Of a stretch of 64,000 bases of DNA, positions 36,000-42,924 are shown piece by piece. The notes below the pieces were generated by a model that did no database searches, was not told the DNA's origin, and worked only from the letters and a program-made list of their open reading frames with translations. Made by a program: the position numbers and the translations under genes. The stretch is from Flavobacterium branchiarum (GTDB lineage Bacteria > Bacteroidota > Bacteroidia > Flavobacteriales > Flavobacteriaceae). The DNA lies in assembly GCF_030409845.1 (NCBI RefSeq), contig NZ_JAUFQQ010000003.1, positions 930,001-994,000 on the forward strand, given 5' to 3'. The stretch's first letter is position 1; the number at the start of each line of letters is the position of its first letter.

Positions 36000-36252
36000 T
36001 TTTTATAACGTGGGGTTTGTAATTTTTTAAAAATAGATATTTAAGTAGGTATGAAAAAATCTAGATTGTGATATTAACTAAAAAATAACAATCCTAAATG
36101 AATTTGGGTTATTCATGTAAGTATAATCGAATAAATCAATTTTAACAATTTGTTTAAAGGTGTGTTTCATGTATATATGTCTCTTTTTTATGTGCTATTA
36201 TTTTATTTTAAAATAGTTTAAAAAAAAGTTGTTATAATCCAAAAAAGCTTCT
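36000..36252. other. gene-free region upstream of the AsmA-like gene and tRNA copy 2
   Basis: AT-rich divergent region with no ORF of note. The right end, from about 36230, resembles the sequence preceding tRNA copy 1 (AAAAAGTT-TTATAATC-AAAAAGC). Confidence 0.55.
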
Positions 36253-36260
36253 TATATTTG
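36253..36260 (+). promoter_or_regulatory. -7 promoter box of tRNA-Ser copy 2
   Basis: TATATTTG, as at copy 1, 33 bp before the tRNA, within a duplicated leader. Confidence 0.6.
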
Positions 36261-36292
36261 CACTCGCAATCCGATAACGAAAGCGACATACT

Positions 36293-36377
36293 GGAGAAAT
36301 GGCAGAGCGGTCGAATGCGGCAGTCTTGAAAACTGTTGACTGTCACAGGTCCGGGGGTTCGAATCCCTCTTTCTCCG
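36293..36377 (+). tRNA. tRNA-Ser (anticodon UGA), copy 2
   Basis: Identical over all 85 bases to the gene at 32158-32242, including its leader and terminator, with anticodon TGA in CTTGAAA. Downstream lies foreign-looking DNA (hsdS relic and TAC-like operon), so this copy may border an insertion site. Confidence 0.96.
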
Positions 36378-36379
36378 CG

Positions 36380-36405
36380 AAAAGCACCTCATTGAGGTGC
36401 TTTTT
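36380..36405 (+). terminator. tRNA-Ser terminator, copy 2
   Basis: AAAGCACCTCA TT GAGGTGCTTTTT, the same hairpin as after copy 1 with a shorter T run. Confidence 0.8.
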
Positions 36406-36509
36406 ACATTTCAATACTTTTCTTACTTTACAAAATCCAAATTTTACAGGATCGGGTGCAAAAGTTGGGGATTATGCAAAAATATTGGATAATCTGAATA
36501 AAAAAAAAT

Positions 36510-36698
36510 GGATCAGATAGTAAACGTGTTCATGGAAAAACACTTTTAAATGTTGATATTTCTTTACCTTGTCTTCTAGAGCAAATAAAAATTGTCAATT
36601 TTCTTTCTATTATTAATGATAAAATTAATAATTGTCAGTTACAAATTGAAAAAATGTAGGCTTGGAAAAAAGGATTATTGCAACAAATATTTGCGTAA
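36510..36698 (+). pseudogene. relic of a type I restriction specificity subunit (hsdS 3' end)
   Basis: The frame beginning at 36510 reads GSDSKRVHGKTLLNVDISLP, then CLLEQIKIVNFLSIINDKIN, and after an in-frame TAG at 36657 AWKKGLLQQIFA and a stop. This is the C-terminal end of HsdS: the 'KRVHGKTL' and 'P.LEEQ.KI..FL..ID.KI' segments and the closing 'KKGLLQQIF' are hallmarks. Only about 60 codons remain and no hsdM or hsdR is present. A poly-A tract just upstream changes frame; a short open stretch before it (GSGAKVGDYAKILDNL) may be further relic. The rest of 36406-36734 holds nothing I can identify. Confidence 0.8.
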
Positions 36699-36734
36699 AT
36701 AAAAGTTAAAATAATAAGCCTATAAGTTGATTGT

Positions 36735-37301
36735 ATGGAAATAGTTAATATATTTGCAATCGTTGAGAAGACATTATTAGCCATTCAATTTGGGCAGAAT
36801 GACTGTGATGAATTTACGTTAGCATTCAGGAATTGGAACGATACAGAGTATTTAGAAGATTTTTTTGAAAATAATAAAACTGATTTGCAATCAGGTTTTT
36901 ACGGAACTATATCAATTGAAAAAGCTATTTTTTCAACAATAGAGGAAGCAATAATCTTTGAAGAAACAATCAGGAGAATTGCAAAAATTGGAAAATTTGA
37001 AACAAATGATTCATTGCAAGATTTAGTTTTTTATCCATTACACAAAAATGACCAAACTTATATACTACAAGAATCTAAGGCATATGGAACGGGAAATTCA
37101 TCTTGGCTTCGCATTTATGCCGTGCGTATTAATCCCGAATGCTTCGTTGTCTCAGGAAGCGCAATAAAGCTCACGGGAGCAATGGATGAGCAAGACCACA
37201 CCGAAATAGAATTATCAAAACTAAAAATTACAGCATCATATTTAAAAGAAAATGGACTATTAGAGGAAGACGACTTCGGATACATAGACATCATTACCTA
37301 A
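36735..37301 (+). CDS. putative toxin of a three-gene TAC-like operon (unrecognised family)
   Basis: 188 residues, no signal or membrane segment. N-terminal half is helical and acidic (EFTLAFRNWNDTEYLEDFF; TIEEAIIFEETIRRIAK). The C-terminal half has a compact beta pattern around SSWLRIYAVRINPECFVVSGSAIKLT, then a terminal helix. The 'LR.Y..R.....FV..G.AIK' pattern reminds me of RelE/HigB-like toxins and of Bacteroidota proteins paired with Xre regulators, but I cannot name a family. It is followed after 10 bp by an Xre protein and then a SecB-like gene. Toxin function is inferred from this order, not shown. Confidence 0.6.
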   Translation: MEIVNIFAIVEKTLLAIQFGQNDCDEFTLAFRNWNDTEYLEDFFENNKTDLQSGFYGTISIEKAIFSTIEEAIIFEETIRRIAKIGKFETNDSLQDLVFYPLHKNDQTYILQESKAYGTGNSSWLRIYAVRINPECFVVSGSAIKLTGAMDEQDHTEIELSKLKITASYLKENGLLEEDDFGYIDIIT

Positions 37302-37311
37302 AACTACCATT

Positions 37312-37788
37312 ATGAAAAATCAAGACCTGAGTAACAAATTAGAAGTATTAGTTTCTAAAGCTCCTAGCAAATGGATAGAAGAAAGCAACAAAAGATTTGA
37401 GGACAAAGAAGGTTTACGTTATTCTCAACAAGTTGCAGTTCGTATTTTAAGAATACTTAGAGAGAGAAAATTATCGCAAAAAGACTTAGCTAATCTCCTT
37501 GATGTATCACCACAGACAGTTAACAAATGGGTTAAAGGTTCTGAAAATATTGGTTTATTTACAATAGGAAGAATTGACAAAGCATTAGGAATTGAATTAA
37601 TACACGTTAATGAAAATAACAATTGTCTTACTATTGACTGTAGTAATATGACAACAATGAGTAGACAAATTCATTCACATCTGAATAAAATTGAGAAGAC
37701 TATTGAAGGCGAAAAAGAAACAAAAGTAATTCCTTTAGGTACTTATATTACGGATAAAGAATGTCCAGAAGTAAATTATTATGAATAA
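37312..37788 (+). CDS. Xre-family HTH protein, probable antitoxin
   Basis: 158 residues. A helix-turn-helix of the Cro/CI type spans about 42-95 (LSQKDLANLLDVSPQTVNKW). It is preceded by a 40-residue helical arm and followed by a 60-residue tail (about 100-158, including MTTMSRQIHSHLNKIEKTIE) that is longer than DNA binding requires. In known toxin-antitoxin-chaperone systems such C-terminal tails are the 'chaperone addiction' segment bound by a SecB-like protein, so the tail fits this role. The gene is 10 bp after the putative toxin and overlaps the SecB-like gene by 8 bp. Confidence 0.8.
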   Translation: MKNQDLSNKLEVLVSKAPSKWIEESNKRFEDKEGLRYSQQVAVRILRILRERKLSQKDLANLLDVSPQTVNKWVKGSENIGLFTIGRIDKALGIELIHVNENNNCLTIDCSNMTTMSRQIHSHLNKIEKTIEGEKETKVIPLGTYITDKECPEVNYYE

Positions 37789-38224
37789 CAAAATGGAGAC
37801 AAAAAAAAATATTGCCTTTAGGTTACTAAACATAGTTACAGAACAATTCGCAACATTTGAAGTTGAAAATGTCCCGAATGAAAACGATTTACAATCAGAT
37901 TTGCAATTTTCAATTAATCCTGATGATAGAATTATTGCTTGCAAAATGAAATTTCAATTTCTTCATTCTGGTCAACCAATTGTCGTATTAACCGTAATTT
38001 GTAATTTTGATATTGAGCAAGAATCATGGAATAAAAACATACTTTCAAACAAGAAAGTTACTTTTCCTAAACACTTTTTAGAACATCTTTGTGTGATTAC
38101 AGTGGGAACAGCAAGAGGAATATTACATGCAAAAACAGAAAACACTTCTTTTAACAAATTTATCATACCTACTTTAAATGTATCTAATTTAGTAGAAAAA
38201 GATGTTGTTTTTGATATAAAATAA
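37781..38224 (+). CDS. SecB-like chaperone
   Basis: 147 residues (or 143 from a second ATG at 37793, which would remove the 8-bp overlap with the antitoxin gene). The strand order and the segment TFPKHFLEHLCVITVGTARG, then ILHAKTENTSFNKFIIPTLN, match SecB-like proteins of Bacteroidota; compare the RG...P.N end of E. coli SecB. SecB-fold chaperones bind unfolded polypeptides, and those encoded behind toxin-antitoxin pairs protect the antitoxin from proteolysis. Linkage to the toxin and Xre genes supports that role over general export. A hairpin terminator follows. Confidence 0.8.
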   Translation: MNNKMETKKNIAFRLLNIVTEQFATFEVENVPNENDLQSDLQFSINPDDRIIACKMKFQFLHSGQPIVVLTVICNFDIEQESWNKNILSNKKVTFPKHFLEHLCVITVGTARGILHAKTENTSFNKFIIPTLNVSNLVEKDVVFDIK

Positions 38225-38245
38225 ATACAATCATATTGTGATTAC

Positions 38246-38268
38246 CTTGCTAGTTAGCAAGATTTTCT
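38246..38268 (+). terminator. terminator of the TAC-like operon
   Basis: Perfect stem CTTGCTA / TAGCAAG with a two-base loop, followed by ATTTTCTT, 22 bp after the SecB-like stop codon. Confidence 0.65.
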
Positions 38269-38396
38269 TAAGTATTTTCTTTACAAGATTACGGGTTAAG
38301 TAGATTCGATGAAAAAACGGTTTTGTGTTAGTAATTAGTTGCCATTACTTCGTTTTTTAGAAAGACAAGTTTACTGCTGTTTCTGTATTGGTCTTT

Positions 38397-38930
38397 TTAA
38401 AGCCCCTTATTTTCTAAAGACCAGTATATCATTCCGTTTTCTGTCTTTAATTGGGAGAAATTAAACTTAGTAAGTAGATTGATTGAGCTTGTGTTTTCTG
38501 TCAAACAGCTTGCAGTAATTTCTTTTATAATTTCATTGGAGAAAGCCCAATTTATAATTTCTTTTACAGCCTCTTCAGCAAATCCTTTTCGTCTTTCTTC
38601 TTTAATTATTCCGTAACCAAGATCAATATTATTCCCTTTAGGATTAAATCCTTTGAAACCTAAATCCCCAATTATTTCTGAAGTATCTTTTTTAATTATC
38701 ATCCAAGATTCAAAACCTGTTGGAGCAGTAACCTTTAGTAGATTAGTAATTATTCTGGGTAGCGTTTCGATAACATCATTGTCAGGCCAACTTTTGCCTT
38801 TTTTTAAATTCAGACGCTCCAAATCGCTATAATCATCATTTAATACATTCTTGCAAATCTGGATTGTAAATGGGATAAGTAATAATCTTTCGGTTGTTAA
38901 CTGCTTAATTTTTAAGGATTCAACTTTCAT
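38397..38930 (-). CDS. RimJ/RimL-type GNAT acetyltransferase
   Basis: 177 residues. Starts with the typical TERLLLIPFT strand of RimJ/RimL-like acetyltransferases; the acetyl-CoA loop is IIKEERRKGFAEEAVKEII at about 110-130, and NTSSINLLTKFNFSQL is the conserved motif B. The family acetylates ribosomal proteins or small amines; the substrate here is unknown. It is transcribed towards the SecB-like gene and is unlinked to its neighbours. Confidence 0.9.
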   Translation of the reverse strand: MKVESLKIKQLTTERLLLIPFTIQICKNVLNDDYSDLERLNLKKGKSWPDNDVIETLPRIITNLLKVTAPTGFESWMIIKKDTSEIIGDLGFKGFNPKGNNIDLGYGIIKEERRKGFAEEAVKEIINWAFSNEIIKEITASCLTENTSSINLLTKFNFSQLKTENGMIYWSLENKGL

Positions 38931-39314
38931 TATTTGTAACTGTTTATATATGGCTTCTTATTGGTTTTATTGCATCTAAAAATAACACTTTTAGGATTTA
39001 ATTCAAAATGATGAGATGAATGTAAAAAGTCCTTTTTATCTTTTTTTGTAACCCTTTTTTTAACGAAACGGTTTTTTTTGTTTGTCTGTTCAAACGTTTT
39101 TTATCTGCAATCTTTTCATTTTGAGGAGCGAAAAAACATCAAATAATTCTTGTGAAACAGGCCTGTTTTATGCCTATTACATTATTAAAACGAAAGACAT
39201 TTGCCATTTTTTAGAACTAAATTCGTAACCGTTTAGCGTATTAATTTGCTTTTAATCGATATTTTAAAGAGAAAAAACAATATTAATACATATATTCGCA
39301 GAAAAATTTTTTGA
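38931..39314. other. gene-free region before the toxin locus
   Basis: About 384 bp, AT-rich, no gene. It contains homopolymer T tracts and a TTTTGAGGAGCGAAAAAAC element related to the flavobacterial CTGAGG repeat. Near its end TATATTCG (39291-39298) differs by one base from TAnnTTTG and may be the promoter of the barrel pair and the genes behind. Confidence 0.5.
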
Positions 39315-40016
39315 ATGAAAATTCTATTACGCTTATTACTATTTAGTTCTTTTCTTAATTTTAGTATATATGCTCAAAATGAGACTAATATCACTTACGG
39401 ATTAAAACTTGGAGGAATCTTTTCTAAAATCAGCAATTTACCTGAAAGTATAAAAGGTAGAGATAACACACTTGATAATAGTGAATTGGAAACCAAAGGA
39501 GGGTATGGTGTAGAAGGTGGATTCTTTTTAAATTTCAAACTTCGCGATACCCGTGTTGCAATTCAGCCGGAACTGTTATTTAGACAATCTTCTCAAACAG
39601 TCAATTATCACGACACTACGGGCAAGGAGTTTGAATTGGGATTGCATTATTCTTATCTGCAAATAGGAGCCTTGTATAAAGTATATCCCTACGAAGGTCT
39701 GAATTTAGGATTTGGTGCTTTTTATGGCGTCAGTTTATCTCCCAATAATGTTACTTACAAATCTAACGAGGCAGGTGGTATGTACGATGTTGCTACCAGA
39801 CAATTCTATCAGGATGGTCTCGACGGAACCGATGATTTCTCATTGTGTTTTGCATTAGGATATGAATTACATCAGAGTATTCATTTTGATTTGCGCTATT
39901 ATTTAGGCGTAAAAGATGTAGTTAACAGTAGTTCATCCTCTTTTCAGTTTATAGAGAATCAAAACAAAAGTGGTGTTCTTTCTTTTTCGTTAGGCTATAG
40001 TTTTCACGAATGGTAA
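39315..40016 (+). CDS. outer-membrane beta-barrel protein, first of a paralogous pair
   Basis: 233 residues. Signal peptide (LLLFSSFLNFSIYAQ) then a PorT/OmpA-like eight-strand barrel pattern with an aromatic end (SFSLGYSFHEW). It shares its plan with the next protein: ITYGLKLGGIFSKISNLPES against ITYGFFGGGIYSKMSNLPDV, and GLHYSYLQIGALYKVYPYEG against GYNYLNVGAQFKYYPVEG. It is the first gene of an apparent operon ending in the giant RHS protein, which suggests a role in display or export of that protein, but this is only positional evidence. Confidence 0.82.
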   Translation: MKILLRLLLFSSFLNFSIYAQNETNITYGLKLGGIFSKISNLPESIKGRDNTLDNSELETKGGYGVEGGFFLNFKLRDTRVAIQPELLFRQSSQTVNYHDTTGKEFELGLHYSYLQIGALYKVYPYEGLNLGFGAFYGVSLSPNNVTYKSNEAGGMYDVATRQFYQDGLDGTDDFSLCFALGYELHQSIHFDLRYYLGVKDVVNSSSSSFQFIENQNKSGVLSFSLGYSFHEW

Positions 40017-40030
40017 TTTCAATAAAAAAC

Positions 40031-40762
40031 ATGAAAAAAATTATTTTGCTACTAGTATTAGTGAGCACAACATCGCTATTTGCACAAGGTGACAGAGAAA
40101 TAACGTACGGCTTTTTTGGTGGGGGTATCTATTCTAAAATGTCAAATCTTCCCGATGTAATTGTTCCAAAAGGAATTTTCAATGGGTATACTTTAAAAGA
40201 AGAAGGTAAGTTTGGAGGCACGGCAGGACTGGTAATCAATTGGAAATATCCTTATGCGAGAGTAAGTATCCAAACAGAAATGTCCTATTCGGGTCAAAGT
40301 ACCGATTTGAATTATAAAGACGCTAAGGGATTGAAATACAAAATGACTTTTGGGTATAATTACCTTAATGTTGGAGCGCAATTTAAATATTATCCTGTTG
40401 AAGGATTTTATATAGGTGCAGGTCCGTATGTAGGATTTAATCTCACGGGAGACAATATAAAATACAGCTCAAACAGTCAAGAAGTATTCGGTAATTCTGG
40501 TGTTTATTTTGAGCCAGATGCCACAGTTCAAAAAGGATTGAAAGGAGCATTAACGGGAAAGAATTATTTTTACGGGATGCTTTCTGCAGGTTATGAATTC
40601 AGTTCCAATTTATCTATTGGAGCCCGATATACTTTAGGTCTTACAGATGCTTTGACTACAGAAGAAAACGGATTTCGCTACAGCGAAAATAAAAACAAGA
40701 TCAATAGTTTTTCATTGGTCATAGGATATTCCTTTAATTTTGATGATTTGGCCAATTTCTAA
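40031..40762 (+). CDS. outer-membrane beta-barrel protein, second of the pair
   Basis: 243 residues from the ATG at 40031, chosen because it begins a standard signal peptide (MKKIILLLVLVSTTSLFAQ); the frame is open from 40010, overlapping the previous gene. The mature part is a small barrel like its neighbour and ends SLVIGYSFNFDDLANF. Identity to the first copy is modest but spread over the whole length, so this is an old tandem duplication. It precedes the T9SS protein by 32 bp. Confidence 0.82.
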   Translation: MKKIILLLVLVSTTSLFAQGDREITYGFFGGGIYSKMSNLPDVIVPKGIFNGYTLKEEGKFGGTAGLVINWKYPYARVSIQTEMSYSGQSTDLNYKDAKGLKYKMTFGYNYLNVGAQFKYYPVEGFYIGAGPYVGFNLTGDNIKYSSNSQEVFGNSGVYFEPDATVQKGLKGALTGKNYFYGMLSAGYEFSSNLSIGARYTLGLTDALTTEENGFRYSENKNKINSFSLVIGYSFNFDDLANF

Positions 40763-40794
40763 AAATCCATCTTCATTCTAAAAAATAGGCAATT

Positions 40795-42759
40795 ATGAAC
40801 AGAAAGATATTTTTAGCATTGGTTTTTATCATGTTATCAAAAAGTAATCTGGTTTTCTCTCAGCAAAAAGTGTTGCCAGGAGCGGTAGAAGATCCGTCTT
40901 TTTGGATAAAAACCCGCAATAGTGGTGAGGCTTATTATTGGGAAAGCCTGACGACAAAAGAAGGAAAGATTTCTGGTAGAAAACATACCGGAACAACCTT
41001 TAATTTTAATCCCAGTATTATTTTTGATACAGCTCAGGACTCTCTGATTTTACCCTTGGGTATAGCGCGTAAAAGACAACAGACTTTATTTATGGTTTAT
41101 AAAGTAAAAGATAGTTTGAAAGAACAATTTTTATGGACGATAAACGATCCCCAAAAAACACTTTCTGTAGCGACCAACAAACGCTTGGTCGATTTAAAAA
41201 GATACTCGTACCAGACGTATCAGGAAAAAATAAAACCGCATAAAGCGAATATTCATTTTTTTCAGCAGAATATAACCGATAGTGTAGCAAAATCATCACT
41301 ATTAACCATTGGACAAAAATCTAAATTAAATAAATTACCACCAGAAGAATTTAAAGGTAACATTAGTGAAATCCTAGTTTACAATAGAGTTTTATCTGGA
41401 AGGGAAACTCAAAAAGTAATGAGCTACTTGGGGATTAAATACGGAATTTCCCTATCTCAATTCGAGAATAAAAATTACGTTAACAGTTTAGGCGAAACCA
41501 TCTGGGACATTGACCAACATAAAAAATTTGACGGTTCAATTACTGGAGTTGGAAGAGATGATGCGAGTGGCTTATTGCAACTAAAAAGTAGTAATATGAT
41601 CGATGAAGGACTTTTGACCCTAGCACTCAAAAGCAAATCGAATAAAATCCCTAATAATTATTTTACTTTTTGGAGTGACAACGGAAAAAATCTTCTGGTA
41701 AAAAAACAGGAGCAGGGCGAACCAATCGGAATAGCAAGACAATGGCAATTGGATTTTACAAACCCAGGGGATCTTAGTCTTAATTGGACATTAAATCCAA
41801 ACTTCATAAAAGGAACGCTACCCGCAGATACTTATTATTGGTTGTTAGTAGATTATTCAGGTAAAGGAACGTATGACGAAAAAGACTCTGAATATGTTCG
41901 TTTGGGAAGTACGTCTTCCAAAGAAAAATTAACGTTGACAGATTTCAACTGGGACAAGCAAAAAACAGGGAAAACCAAGTTTACAATAAAAATTGCACCC
42001 AAAATGTTCAGCAGAGTTTGGATTACCGAAGCGACTTGTGGTCTTTTGGGGTCTGGTCAGTTAAATTACACCATTGAGGGAGGAGAAGCTCCATTTACGG
42101 TTACCGTAAAAAAAGAAGGAAGTGATGTTGTAGAAAAACAATGGAGCCAAACGGCCAAAAGTACAACAGGATTGCAACTTTCATCAGGTACGTATGATTA
42201 TATCGTACGTGATACAAGAGGAAATATCTACACAGAAACTGTTTTTGTAGCTGATAAACAAGGAACTGTTCCTAACTTAAAATCAGATTATTTGTTAACC
42301 AATGGAAATGCTTTAACGCTGGATGCGAGCAAGGATCTTCCGGCAGGAAATTACGAATACCAATGGTTTTATGAAGGAGATTTTATAGACAATAATCCAA
42401 AAATCTTTTTAGATCAAGCGGGTAGCTATGAATTAAGACTAGTAAACGATCAGGGCTGTAAGACTTCGACAAAAATTGCCGTTGCAACAGATGGAAAAGA
42501 AATAACAGAATCGACTGTCGTTATTTTGTATCCAAACCCAACTCCAGATGGTCGTTTTTCTGTGGCTATGCAGTTTCCTCACAAAACAAACGCAACCATT
42601 ACGGTATATTCTCCGACTGGTGCGCTTGTAAAACAACAACAGTTACAACAAATAGAAACGTATTTGCATGATGATGTGATAAAAGGATCAAGCGGTATGT
42701 ATTTGGTGACAGTAAATTCAGAATTTGGAACTAAAACGTTCAAAGTTATTGTGAAATAG
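40795..42759 (+). CDS. T9SS-sorted surface protein with LamG-like domain
   Basis: 654 residues. Signal peptide (to about FSQQ), a concanavalin/LamG-like domain (about 25-220, ending GNISEILVYNRVLSG and SYLGIKYGISL), a long beta-rich middle with an SprB/Ig-like repeat region (about 410-560), and a C-terminal type A sorting domain of about 80 residues beginning ILYPNPTPDGRFSV and ending TFKVIVK. Such domains route proteins through the type IX secretion system to the cell surface. It lies between the barrel pair and the RHS gene. A role as surface partner of the toxin is inferred from order only. Confidence 0.88.
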   Translation: MNRKIFLALVFIMLSKSNLVFSQQKVLPGAVEDPSFWIKTRNSGEAYYWESLTTKEGKISGRKHTGTTFNFNPSIIFDTAQDSLILPLGIARKRQQTLFMVYKVKDSLKEQFLWTINDPQKTLSVATNKRLVDLKRYSYQTYQEKIKPHKANIHFFQQNITDSVAKSSLLTIGQKSKLNKLPPEEFKGNISEILVYNRVLSGRETQKVMSYLGIKYGISLSQFENKNYVNSLGETIWDIDQHKKFDGSITGVGRDDASGLLQLKSSNMIDEGLLTLALKSKSNKIPNNYFTFWSDNGKNLLVKKQEQGEPIGIARQWQLDFTNPGDLSLNWTLNPNFIKGTLPADTYYWLLVDYSGKGTYDEKDSEYVRLGSTSSKEKLTLTDFNWDKQKTGKTKFTIKIAPKMFSRVWITEATCGLLGSGQLNYTIEGGEAPFTVTVKKEGSDVVEKQWSQTAKSTTGLQLSSGTYDYIVRDTRGNIYTETVFVADKQGTVPNLKSDYLLTNGNALTLDASKDLPAGNYEYQWFYEGDFIDNNPKIFLDQAGSYELRLVNDQGCKTSTKIAVATDGKEITESTVVILYPNPTPDGRFSVAMQFPHKTNATITVYSPTGALVKQQQLQQIETYLHDDVIKGSSGMYLVTVNSEFGTKTFKVIVK

Positions 42760-42924
42760 TATGTTGCGTGCAATTACTTTGTCAATTTGCTTCGCTCGGG
42801 TCGCAAAATGACATGTAACGGCTAGTGCTAATTTCTCGTGACTAATCATGAAATTAATTGCACCCAACGGCTTGTGAAATAATTTAAAAATAAACGATTG
42901 CCCCATAATAGATTAACCTACTTT

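Noticed and set aside
36299..36520. 73-codon ORF across tRNA-Ser copy 2
   Set aside because: The beginning is tRNA sequence. Only its last part (GSGAKVGDYAKILDNL) may be relic coding sequence and is mentioned with the hsdS relic.
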